64,000 nucleotides of DNA from Ottelia alismoides. Lineage: Eukaryota > Streptophyta > Magnoliopsida > Alismatales > Hydrocharitaceae. The notes under the pieces were generated by a model. That model made no database searches, was not told where the DNA came from, and worked only from the letters and a program-made list of their open reading frames with translations. Below are positions 1-11,200 of the stretch, piece by piece. How positions within the stretch are numbered: the first letter of the stretch is position 1; each line of letters starts with the position of its first letter. The position numbers were made by a program, and so were the translations under genes. The stretch lies in NCBI GenBank assembly GCA_037367405.1, contig JAZKJV010010132.1, forward strand, positions 744,001-808,000, written 5' to 3'.

Positions 1-2284
1 TTGGTTGAATCCCTCGATGTGCATGTGAATATATAAGACTTGATTCATCTAGAACTCTCGACTTTAGTGATCCTAAAACTTTAAGTTGAACCCAATCTTA
101 CTCAAAAGGAACTCAACTTCGCTAATCTTCATACTCTCTAAGTGTATGTAAATATAAAAGGTTTGACATTAAGTACAGACTGTATTTATAAGTGTCGAGT
201 CGAAGCATCATTTAAAGTCCCAGTCCAAGAGACTCTCCTAAAGATCCAATCTTTAACACTAGAGAATTTGATCCTAAAACTGATTGTGTCTGCTCCTAAT
301 CTTGTCACTCAAGTCAAGCCCCACTCTTGGTGAGATTGAAACAAGTCTCGACACAACCACAATTAAATGAATAATAATGTCCAAATATTTTTACACTCGT
401 GAGCTCTTAAACAATAAGCGCTTTAAATAAGCAATTACCTAAACTATTACAACAAATAATTACAAGAATAATTACAACAAATGTAATGCAATTATTAATC
501 TAATACACTAATCACTCTCTCTCTCTCAGTGTAGTTGTTTTGACTGTCTTCAACAACAATAAGATTTTTTGTTATTATCTTAATTTTTCTCCCTTATATA
601 ACCCGTTGGATGCATGCATTGTTAAATGTCCTAACATGTTTGTTTAATGATTCATCCATTGTGGGTTTTCCACTATTATTCTTAGACCATTATATAGTGT
701 TGTTTGCAGTGTGATCCAAATTGTTCTATCATAATATTTTTTCTCTTGATCACGAGTTGGAAAAATAAATTATTGTTATTTATAACAATTGTATAATTTC
801 CTATCATTATCATTTCTAGTTAATTTTCCTTTTTACCATTTCAAGGGAATTGCATAGTGAAACGGGGATTGATTAGAGGTGCTTGTAGATCATGATATCC
901 ACATTGAAATATTCTTAAAGGAGCTCTAATTGTACAATACATACCATATGTCCATCATGCACTACAATGAAAATGAAGTTATGTGATTGAATGCTTTCAA
1001 TATTCACTATTATCTTCTAATGTTAGATATAAATCGATGAATATTATTCATTATAAAAATATTTTTATTCGTAAAATTCACATTAATAAAGTTACTTGAT
1101 TATTTTAAAAAAATCTCCTAATCATCGCTAGATTGGCATGATTACCACACAATTTTAGCAAAGACATCAACATAATTTGTTGACAATTTGAAAAATCAAT
1201 GACGATTTTAAACTACAATGAAAATGAAATAAGACAAAAGAATCTGAATATTTATTGTCACATCTTTTGATGTTAAAAAATTAACAATGAATATTATTCA
1301 CTGTTAAAATATCTTGTGTCCTTGTAATTAGCAATGCCGAGTTATTGTTGAACTATTCGTTAAAACTTGTATCCCTTGTTACTAATTTTAACAATTATTA
1401 GAAGAAAAAAGTCAAAAAATAATTGTTGTTATATGATTCATTGCTAAAAGAAGATATAACAAAGAATATGATATTCGTTTAAATTTAAAGAATCAAGCAA
1501 TGATAATGTTCGTTGCCGTATCTTAGTTACAGAAGATATGACGGTGAATATGAAATTATTCATTGTCTTAAGCCTATTTTTTGTAGTGTTATAGCAAATA
1601 ACATTGAGTTGATATATTTCACATACAATGGCATAACAAGCAATATTCAAATTATTCGTTATTACACATTAGTTTATTGTTATTATGATTACCTCATAAA
1701 GTTCTTGTACAATTAAAGACAATAACCTTTATATATCATATTAGTCTTATCAACTTTTGAAAGAGTGCTTCCCCTACATTGAGATCCTGGGTCTGCTACT
1801 GCTTCATAGGTTGATCAAAGACTTGCTGGACAGGGTCCCGTTCCTCTGCACGCGTGATGGTGATTGAATATATTTACCTGCAGATGATGATGCTCCTCAC
1901 ATGTAATTTTTGGATGTTTGTCATGTAATATATCAAGCTAATATATAATATATCTGTGATGTCAGGTTTTTTCACGTGTTTGAAACTATGATGTATTTGA
2001 ATCTGATCAACTACAAGTCTATCATATACATAGAATCTACGAGGTGTTTAATTTCGGATGTGTTTGCATCTACTATGTTTGAATGTATATGAGGTGTTTG
2101 AATCTATGATATGCACTATTTAAGTCCGAGAATGTGCATGTGAAAATGTGCAAGTGTTTGAATCTATGATATGCAGTATATATGAATCTATTGTGTTTGA
2201 ATCCACTGTGTTTGATTGTAGGAGATGCTTAAATATATATTTGAATATATCTACGAATGAATATACAATATCTGTCTTGCAAGT
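1..2284. other. AT-rich upstream DNA, no gene recognised
   Basis: Both strands carry only short ORFs with no recognisable protein family. The DNA is AT-rich. From about 2040 to 2230 a phrase containing TGTTTGAATCTATGATATGCA recurs with gaps, which looks like a decayed minisatellite. I see no RNA gene and no clear transposon end here. Confidence 0.5.
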
Positions 2285-2670
2285 GAGAACAACAATTGCA
2301 GTTGAACAACAACAGTTGTTGCTGTAAATTTTTTTCAATACTTATTATCGACGATCATGTAACCACCGATAATAATATAGGATCAATGGTTATTATCGAC
2401 GGTCATGTAACCACCGATAATAATATAGTATTAGTCATTATCGACTTTTGGTCTAGTCACCGCTACAGTTTTCTCGTAGAGGTTCACACCACCAGGAAGA
2501 TACTCATTCTTGGCGCTTACTTGTTTGCGGTGGTCAACACTATTGTCGGTTAAGGCTCGACAGTCGCAAATGTTTTTTTTGCAGCGTACACTTTTTTAAC
2601 GGCCCATTAGCTGCGGAGCCAATTCTTTACCGACGGTACTCGACCGTCGAGTAAAGTGCTTGTTCTAGTA
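2285..2670. mobile_element. CACTA-like element remnant (one terminus)
   Basis: Read on the minus strand the block starts at 2670 with TACTAGAACAAGC, one base from the CACTAGAA-type start of plant CACTA (En/Spm) transposons. Short motifs of the form ACCGACGG and CGACCGTCG follow, like the subterminal repeats of that superfamily. The same core words recur in the tandem repeat at 2342-2428. I could not find a matching left terminus or a 3-bp target duplication, so this may be a fragment. The assignment rests on motif resemblance only. Confidence 0.35.
2342..2428. repeat. 48-bp tandem repeat, two copies
   Basis: A 39-bp segment at 2342-2380 recurs at 2390-2428 with one difference (CGACGATC against CGACGGTC), giving a 48-bp period. 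Each copy begins ATTATCGAC and ends near CGATAAT, so it can also fold on itself. A weaker third copy starts near 2431. The words match the subterminal motifs of the adjacent CACTA-like end. Confidence 0.7.
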
Positions 2671-3137
2671 TTGACAATTTCCTCATCTGAAAGGATCAAT
2701 TTTAGCAATTTTGAGACCATCAAATTTTGACAGGCTTGATGGGTGAGATAGAGATATCGAATTGTGTCAAAATTTGAATTACAATACCATGGCAAAATGT
2801 GATTTAAATACCCCCACAAGGTTTTAAAATATACCACAAAAAGTAAAATTAAAAAGGTAAAAACAAACAAATTAGTTAGTTCCTGGAAGTCATATTAATG
2901 CTACGGTAGCAAAACATGTGCAATCAACTAATAGTTCTGACATTGTAATGCAAGTATATCATTCCAAATTTGATCGAATTTTGTATTTGAGAGGGTAAGA
3001 TATCGGATATGGACTGTAAGCTGATGCTCAATCAACATCTGCTTTTAAAATTAGTGAATTTCGTGTAAGTGCATGTTTGGTTGCTAGGTTACTTCAGAAT
3101 TACTTGATATATCCCCAACTCAATCCATGCATTCTTA

Positions 3138-3279
3138 GGCTCCGTTTGGTTGCAGGGTTGGGTTGGCCCAACCCAGGGTACCCCTCCTTCCAGCCCTTCC
3201 AATCCTCCTCGTAGTTTACTATTCACAGGGGTACACCAACCCAACCCAACCCTAACCAACCCTGCAACCAAACGAACCC
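3138..3279. mobile_element. Tourist-type MITE (PIF/Harbinger)
   Basis: The 142-bp element is flanked on both sides by TTA (3135-3137 and 3280-3282), the target duplication of PIF/Harbinger elements. Its ends are inverted repeats: the left reads GGCTCCGTTTGGTTGCAGGG and the right, reverse-complemented, reads GGGTTCGTTTGGTTGCAGGG. The inverted similarity continues inward through GGGTTGG words. It has no coding capacity, as expected for a MITE. The TTTGGTT end is typical of plant Tourist elements. Confidence 0.78.
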
Positions 3280-3426
3280 TTAGGTTGGAACTAGTTGTAT
3301 GGACCCCACAATTTATTTGTTATATATCTTTAACCACGTTCAAATAAAAAATTAATATAAACTATATTATAATCACAAGAAAGTTAATATAATACATAAT
3401 CAATATGACATCACATCACATTTATC

Positions 3427-3519
3427 ATTTCAACCCTCTCCAACCCTCCTACCATCCAAACGTTTACTATTCACAGGAGGATACTCCAACCCAACACAAC
3501 TATGTTACCAAACGGGCTC
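3427..3519. mobile_element. Remnant of a second Tourist-like MITE
   Basis: The block repeats words of the MITE at 3138-3279: CCAACCCTCC, TTTACTATTCACAGG, and an end reading ACCAAACGGGCTC followed by TAA. Only the right end is recognisable. It may be a truncated relative or part of a once larger composite element. Confidence 0.4.
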
Positions 3520-3634
3520 TAAGAGTTGACTTGGTGAGATCGATTGTACACTCACTCGCATGAGGTCAACCCCCCTCTTGTGATCTACGAAACCATAAGA
3601 GTTGGCTTGTTGAGATCGATTGTACACTCACTCG
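3520..3634. repeat. 39-bp direct repeat, two copies 76 bp apart
   Basis: A 39-bp unit starting TAAGAGTTG and ending CACTCACTCG occurs at 3520-3558 and 3596-3634 with two or three differences. It shares the phrase GAGATCGATTGTACACTC. Its origin is unknown. Confidence 0.7.
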
Positions 3635-3674
3635 GACAGTTCATATCATTTCAAAGGACATGGGGACCTAGAGG

Positions 3675-4692
3675 TAGGAATGGGCATCGGTTCGGACTTC
3701 TTTGGGTCTAAGGGGTGATTGGGCCAAGGCCCTTTAAATTAATGGGTTGTGGGCCAGGTTGAGGTTAGAAATTTTTTTGATGTTCAACCTATAGTTTCAA
3801 TTAATACGAACTTGAGTTGATCGAGCCAACTGATTGAATCTTTTTTGAGTGGAAATGGACAATTGAATGAACATATGTTATTGATGGAAGAATGAATATG
3901 ATTGAATACAAGGATTATTGGTATATGAAGCATCAATTTAAATCTGACGATTCAGAAATAAATATAGTGTATCATATAGATACACGTGTGAGGAACAAGT
4001 AGATAAGTGAATGGGAGATACCATGGTGAGTCATGGTACAATTCTCCTTCTAGATCAACTGCCAGACATATGCGCTCTTAGCTTTTTTCTTGCCAATGAT
4101 GGAGAATTCGAGCATAAGTTATCTACCTAAAAAAATCTTCCAAACAATTATCAAAACTGATAATACTAACAAGGCTAAGGATGTGCTTGCTATAAGGGTA
4201 GTGGAACAATTGGCGAGCATGGGTTTCGATAGTCGCCAAACACATGATAAGACATTTGGCTGAGGAGATTTGAAGGTGTGCAATTTATCTTGTGTAGTCA
4301 ATTTTATCCAAGGAGAGAAGTGATATTCACCATATAGTGAGAAAATTTGATGTTATGACAACGATGATGAGAAAAACTTAACTACAAGTACACCATGAGA
4401 AGAGAGTGGGCAATTACGTATAAGCACACACAAAAGATTGATGGGGATTGTATAGAACTACAATATTACAGTTTAAGACCATGGATTACTACATGAGACA
4501 TTTTATTGGGTCCTTATCGGTTGGGTCGGTAGCTCCGGGTCTTGGGCGATTGGCCCAAGTCCGACCCGTATATTTAGTGAACCAATTTTTTGGCCAAGTC
4601 TGCTTGATATAAATTGAACCAGGTTCCCAATCAAGCTTGCTTATTGGGCTCTTAGCTTGAGTTGGATCGGCCTAACCCAATACTCATCCCTA
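3675..4692. mobile_element. Non-autonomous hAT-type element upstream of SPP
   Basis: The left end reads TAGGAATGGGCATCGG and the right end, reverse-complemented, reads TAGGGATGAGTATTGG (12 of 16 alike), a TIR form common in plant hAT elements. The flanking 8-mers are CCTAGAGG (3667-3674) and TCGAGAGG (4693-4700), 6 of 8 identical, which fits a decayed 8-bp target duplication. The subterminal DNA is rich in GGGTCGG and GGCCCAA words in opposite orientations at the two ends. The 1018 bp encode no transposase. The element stops about 190 bp before the SPP 5' UTR motif. Confidence 0.6.
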
Positions 4693-4699
4693 TCGAGAG

Positions 4700-5227
4700 G
4701 GTTTGAAAATGATCTCCATCGTCCACTTGTGGTCCTAGGTTGAATGCAAGATTTAAAAGGTCAACTAAACTAGCGGTTTTAATAGGGGAAACTAATGAAA
4801 AAGTTATTCAATGTGGCCCACCAACGCTCGCTAATAGTACCTAACGCCCCGTAAACATTCTTCGGTTCAGTCAACGTGTAAACCCTAATTTCTAATTCAC
4901 AACCCAATTTCAACCCATTCTCCTCCCCTCATCCCGCGGCGGCGCTCCGGCATATTGCTGTGGCACCCGGCGTCTCTCTCTCCTTCAGGTCTATCTCCAT
5001 CTCCTTAACGTTTGTCCTTAAATTTCATCCGTTTTTCTTCACCTCCAGATCTGCGATCGGAGGACCGTTACCATCTGATCTATGCCCGATCTCTCGATCC
5101 TTTTGTTTGTTTTAACGCTCTTGTTATTAATATAATGACTAATTGTGAATTATCTTGCAAGGTTAATTCAGATCAGCATTGAGTTACCGGTAGATATCTC
5201 CGATCGTGTTTGAGTCGACGGCTAGGG
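4700..5227 (+). promoter_or_regulatory. SPP: SPP promoter and 5' UTR region
   Basis: A TATA-like GATTTAAAAGG lies near 4750, and AAACCCTAA, a telo-box common in promoters and leaders of constitutively expressed plant genes, lies at 4880-4888. CT-rich leader-like sequence follows from about 4910. A 5' UTR intron is possible: a GT donor at 4989 after CTTCAG, and acceptors at 5160-5161 (TTGCAAG) or 5171 (TTCAG) after a branch-like TGACTAAT. The transcription start cannot be fixed from sequence alone. Confidence 0.45.
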
Positions 5228-5267
5228 ATGAAGGCGTGTGAGCGTGCCGCGAACATCGCACTTGCGG
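5228..5267 (+). CDS. SPP: SPP exon 1
   Basis: The ATG at 5228 opens the conserved plant SPP N terminus. The exon ends after one base of a Gly codon and is followed by GTGAAT. Intron 1 is 84 bp (5268-5351) and ends TTGCAG. Confidence 0.92.
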
Positions 5268-8200
5268 GTGAATTTCATCGTCGATGTCTGTGCCGGTCAT
5301 TTTGGCTAGATCTGTATTCACTGGGAGTTAAGAGTGCGATTTTGCTTGCAGGATTGACTTTAGCTCCGCTTGTAACGAATGTGAATCCCAACCTGAATGT
5401 GATCTTGACTGCATGCCTGACCGTTTATGTGGGTTGTTACCGATCGGTGAAGTCCACGCCACCGTCCGTAAGATAGAAGACATTTTTTTTCTGTATATTT
5501 TTTCTCTTTGCAATATCAAAAGAACGATTGTTGATCTTGCTCTTTTGATATTTAAGCAAATTAGAACCTCTCAATCCTGTGTAGGGGGAGGGAAATTTGA
5601 GAGTGGGGATTTGTGATTTCCGTAAGGTATATACAGACTTCGATCTTAAACCTCAAGAATTATACTATATGATAATTGGCTTTATTTTGGCGGTTAAATG
5701 TATTTGGGATTTCGTGAATTAGCCTGCCCTTCTATGTTTCTTATATTTATGTTTGGAATTTTTATTTTTCTGATGCAGGAGACGATGTCGAATGAGCATG
5801 CAATGCGCTTTCCTCTGGTCGGAAGTGCCATGCTCTTGTCACTATTCTTGCTCTTCAAGTTCGTATCGAAGGATTTGGTTAACACTGTTCTCACTGGCTA
5901 CTTTTTCGTTCTGGGAATACTCGCTCTATCGTAGGCATCTTGACCTTCAAATGATTAATAGCTGTACCTATTTAATTGCTGTGGTAGATAACAACAGGAC
6001 ACCTCCAGCACAGGATATAGTTTCTGATGTTGATTGTTCGTGTTTTCAGTGCAACTATATTACCTGCAATAAAGCATTTTCTTCCTGACAACTGGAATGA
6101 TAAGCTAATAATTTGGCGGCTGCCATATTTCACATGTAAGTATATTCTTATTCTCACCTAATGTTTTGTGGGAAGTAGGGCGTTTAGGCATTGTTATATG
6201 GCCCGTCTACGTTGCTAGCCTTTTGAAACATGGCTAAGACTGATGCAAAGTTTAATTATGAAAATCCAGCCTCATTGAACATGTTGAGATCCCTGCTCTT
6301 TAATGGGTGCACCCAAACATTATAATGTAATCCTTGTTGAGAAAATGATAATTTTACGTATGCCTTTGCGAAACCTTGCAATTGCGTGATATGCCTGACG
6401 TAATTATCGCCATGCAAATTTTACAAAGTTGTCTGTTCAAAACATGTTATTATCTATTAAGACTTATGGGTCAATGTAATATGATTTAAATCATTGATCA
6501 AAATGTTATGTTTTGAATTTTAAAGCCCATAAAAATGATCTGGATCTATCTATAAGAAGCGAACCTATATATTCGTGACAGTCAAACCTAATTCACTATG
6601 CAATTATATACACATATGGAAGGTCAATTGCCAAGTCAATTGTCGAGGTCTTCCTTTGGGTTTATAGTAAAAAGACTTTGAGCATAATACCATTTCCTTC
6701 ACTGTTCACTTGCAAAAGAACTGTAGAGGAGGTTTGATATCCCTTAGATGTTTTATCCTTTGAAGTTTTTGGCATATTATGTATTGAAGGTAAACAGGAT
6801 GAAGTGCATAATGTTTCAAGTTGCTTGGCATGATTGGGCTGTGTGGTTATAACTTGATTGATCAACCGGGTCAATCACTCTTGTTTTGATCGATCAACTC
6901 TGTTTGTGATCGATCACCTTTCAAGTTCGAATTCTCAGCGCATATATCTCTACTAATTGATTAATCTATTAATCACCTTGAATCTCTCAATTGATCGAAT
7001 GATAAAGCAATCGTATTTGGTATTCTAACGAGTTATATTTCTAAAGAGAAGATGCTATCTGATTTTCGCTATTTTATTTTCCTAAAGAGCCTCCGACCTT
7101 GTAGATCTTGTTAGCTCACCTATAAATACACATGGTTATTCCTCAAGAAAGACTCTAAATACAAGATTTTAAAAAGCGTGAGGCGTATCGAGGCGTTTTT
7201 CCAGTATTGCCTCGAGGCGTAAGCCTGGAGGCGTATTGAGGTGTAAGCCTCACTCGTGAAAGAAATTTTTTCATAAAACATCATAATAATCGTAATTACA
7301 ATTTTCAATAGTTATTGTTGGGAAAAATAAGAGACTTGTTTATTCCATATGCCTTAGGCTCTCTTATATAGGAGAGTAGCTTATGGGTAAATTACATCAA
7401 TAGTCCAGAGGAAAAGAAAAATATGAAACAATACAAAATAACATAACATATATCTCTACACTCCCCCCTCAAGATGGAGCATAGATGTCGATCATGCTCA
7501 GCTTGGACGAGCACTTCTGGAATGGCCCTCTAAGTAACGCCTTGGTAAAGATGTCTGCAGTTTGGTCCCCTTAGCTAACATGAGATGTAGAAATAAACCC
7601 CTTCTGAATCATATCTTGTATAAAGTGACAATCAGCTTCAATGTGCTTGGTTCGTTCATGAAATGTTGGATTATTGACAATAGATATAACAGCTTGATTG
7701 TCACATTCCAGAGCCATAGGAAGTGGGACCTCTATATATAGATATGTAAGAACAGCTTTCACCCAGATCATTTTAATACTAACCTGGACCATAGCCCTAT
7801 ATTCAAACTCAGCACTGGATCTGGCTACAACAGTTTGCTTCTTGCTTCTCCATGAGACGAGAGAGTTTCCAAATATCCAACATACACAATAAATCCATTG
7901 GTGGACTTCCCATCCTTGGGGCATCCTGCATAATATGCATCTGCACACTCTGACAATCTCCTTGTCTTTCTTGAACAACAGACCTGCACCTGGAGATGAT
8001 TTAAGGTACCTGAGTATCATATGTATAGCATCCATATGTACCTGACATGGTTGCTCCATGAACTGGCTTACCCGACTAACAACAAAAGAAATATCGGTCC
8101 TGGTAATTGTAACATAAAGAAGCTTTCCCACCAGTTCTCTGTATCTTCTCCTATCCACCTCATCAATGTCATCATCATATAATTTCATGCTTGGATCCAT

Positions 8201-11200
8201 AGGTGTAGTGGCTGGTCGGCATCCAAGCATTCCTGTTTCACTCAGCGGGCCAATGACATATTTTCTCTGGGTCATTACAAGTCCATGTGGATTTCTGGCA
8301 AACTCCAGTCCCAGAAAATATCTAAGGACTCCACGATCCTTGGTGACAAATTTACGACCCAGCATTTCTTTTGCCCTCTGAATTCCTTGTCCATCATCAC
8401 CTGTAATAAGAATATCATCTACATACACCATAATTGCAATAATACCTCTGGATGTTTTCTGTGTAAACAGGTAATGATCTGCATTGGAATGTCTGTTCCT
8501 CTATTTTTCAAACAAGTCTGAGAGCTTTTGGAACCAAGCTCTAGGACTCTGCTTAAGGTCATAGATGGCCTTATGAAGTCTACACACCTTAGAACACTCT
8601 CCCTCAGCAGCAAAACCATGTGGCTGTTACATGTAGACTTCCTCCTGCAAGTTACCATATAAAAAGGCATTCTTAACATCTAATTGGAATAATGGTCAGT
8701 CACGAGTAACCGCAACAGAAAGAAGGTTCCGTAAGGTGGAATGGCGAGCAACTGACGAGAATGTTTCAAGATAATCCACTCCATATGTCTGTGTAAACCC
8801 ACGAGCAACCAAGTGTGCCTTGTATCTGTCAATGCTGCCATCTGCATTCTGCTTAACCGTGAAGACCCACTTACATCTCACTGTAGACACACCGGTAGGT
8901 GCAGGAACAAGGCTCCTGGCACCTCTTGATTGAAGAGCAACCATCTCTTCTTTCATAGCTAAACATCATCTTCTGTGCTTTAATGCATCTTGGTAATTCC
9001 GTGGAATATCCACTGCAGATAGTGCAATGACAAAGCTCCTGAATTCACCAGATAAACGGTCAAAGGAAACCATGGATGCTATAGGATATGTCACGCAGCT
9101 ACGCTTCTGTTTCCGAAGTGCAATAGGTAGATCCAAATCACTTGCATCCTCATTCATCCTCTATAACACATCCTGCTCAGGTAAATCATTAGATCCATCA
9201 TTATTGATTATATTCTCAGAACATACCTCAGGCAAGCTAGATGATGAGCGGTGACTATGAGCAGAAGCGGGTATAGTGGAGTGGCAATGGGGGAACCGGC
9301 ACTGTAACAAGAGGTATAGGTGGTGTAGATGATGTAGGTGTTTGATGCAAACGAAATTTGGCGCGTCGATAAAATAATTTTTGTACGGTGGAATTTCAGT
9401 GGAGAAGAAGATGGAGGGGTTGAGAAGGAGAAAACTCGTCGGTAACGAGAGGTTGAAGGAGGAGAACCGCGGAGATCGCGTGAAGGGAGAGAGAGAGAGG
9501 GAGAGGGGATAGAGATAACAATCTCAATTTTTACTTCATAATTGACTCCCTAAAAACAATGGGTTACCCTCTCTTTATATAGGAGAGAGGGGTTTACAAA
9601 AATAGTAAACTAAATTAAATTGACAACTAATTTTATCCTAATTGACCTCTAATTAGACTCTAATTAATTAATTGACCAACAATTACATTTAAAATCTACG
9701 AAATAAACGTTGAGATCACATGCGATCTCAATTATTTAATTAGACCACTACGACCACTAAAAACGTAAATAAAATTGACGACTATTTAATTAGATAAATG
9801 TGGCCCTATAATTTGGGGTCACGCTGCATCAACCGATTGATGCAAACGAAATTTGGCGCGTCGATAAAATAATTTTTGTACGGTGGAATTTCAGTGGAGA
9901 AGAAGATGGAGGGGTTGAGAAGGAGAAAACTCGTCGGTAACGAGAGGTTGAAGGAGGAGAACCGCGGAGATCGCGTGAAGGGAGAGAGAGAGAGGGAGAG
10001 GGGATAGAGATAACAATCTCAATTTTTACTTCATAATTGACTCCCTAAAAACCATGGGTTACCCTCTCTTTATATAGGAGAGAGGGGTTTACAAAAATAG
10101 TAAACTAAATTAAATTGACAACTAATTTTATCCTAATTGACCTCTAATTAGACTCTAATTAATTAATTGACCAACAATTACATTTAAAATCTACGAAATA
10201 AACGTTGAGATCACATGCGATCTCAATTATTTAATTAGACCACTACGACCACTAAAAACGTAAATAAAATTGACGACTATTTAATTAGATAAATGTGGCC
10301 CTATAATTTGGGGTCACGCTGCATCAGTGTTGGTGGAGGTGATGGTGGTGGTGGTGGCATGTATATGGCTTCATCAGCGTATGAGGATACCAACTGGTCA
10401 CCTGTAGGAGAGAAGTACATAACAGACTCAAAAAAGGTGACATCAGCACAACAAAGTATTTTCTGCGCAATTGATCATAACACCTGTACCTTTTCTCTGT
10501 TCTGGAGTACCCGACGAAAATACACTTGACAGCTCTAGGAGAGAGCTTGTCAACTCCTGAAGACAATTGGTGGACAAAGACAACCGAGCCAAATTCACGT
10601 GGAGTAAGGGAGAACAATTCTTTGTCAGGAAAAATAAGGGAGAAAGGAATCTTCTGACCTAAGACAGACGACAACATGCGATTAATGAGATAACATGCTG
10701 TTAGGACTGCATCGCCCCAGAAAGAATGAGGAGCGTGGCTCTGTATGAGAAGCGACCTGGTGACATCAAGTAAATGACGATGTTTCCTTTCTGCAACTCC
10801 ATTTTATTGGGAAATATAGGCACAAGATGTTTGGTGGATAATCCCTTGTCTTGAAAAATAGTTTGAGAGAGTATGAATACAAAATTCCAAGGTATTATCA
10901 CGTCTCACAATCTTAACAGATGCAGAAAAGATATTACGAACTTCATTTATGAAATTTATGATAATGTTCCCGGCTTCAGATTTATTCTTTAACAAAAAAA
11001 CCCAAGATACACGAGAAAAATCATCCACAATGATCATATAAAACCTGTGTCCCTGATGATCAGGAACACGACTAGGGTCCCATATATCAACATGAAACAA
11101 CTCAAACTTGAAGATACTACTCTGACTCTGACGGCTGGGAAAGGTAGACCGATAATGCTTTCCCAACTGACAAGCCTCACATTGGATGGACGTGTGAGGT

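Noticed and set aside
5210..5476. 88-codon ORF overlapping SPP exons 1 and 2
   Set aside because: It reads through intron 1 (5268-5351) in frame and ends in intron 2. Plant SPP similarity requires splicing, and the conserved start is the ATG at 5228.
6870..6930. GATCGATCA repeats as a regulatory cluster
   Set aside because: Only three or four loose copies occur in AT-rich intron DNA, with no spacing pattern or known binding site to support a function.
9343..10326. Simple tandem segmental duplication of copia DNA
   Set aside because: The copies have TG...CA ends and a GTGTT duplication on the outside, and no such sequence occurs elsewhere in the copia. This indicates LTRs rather than a local duplication.
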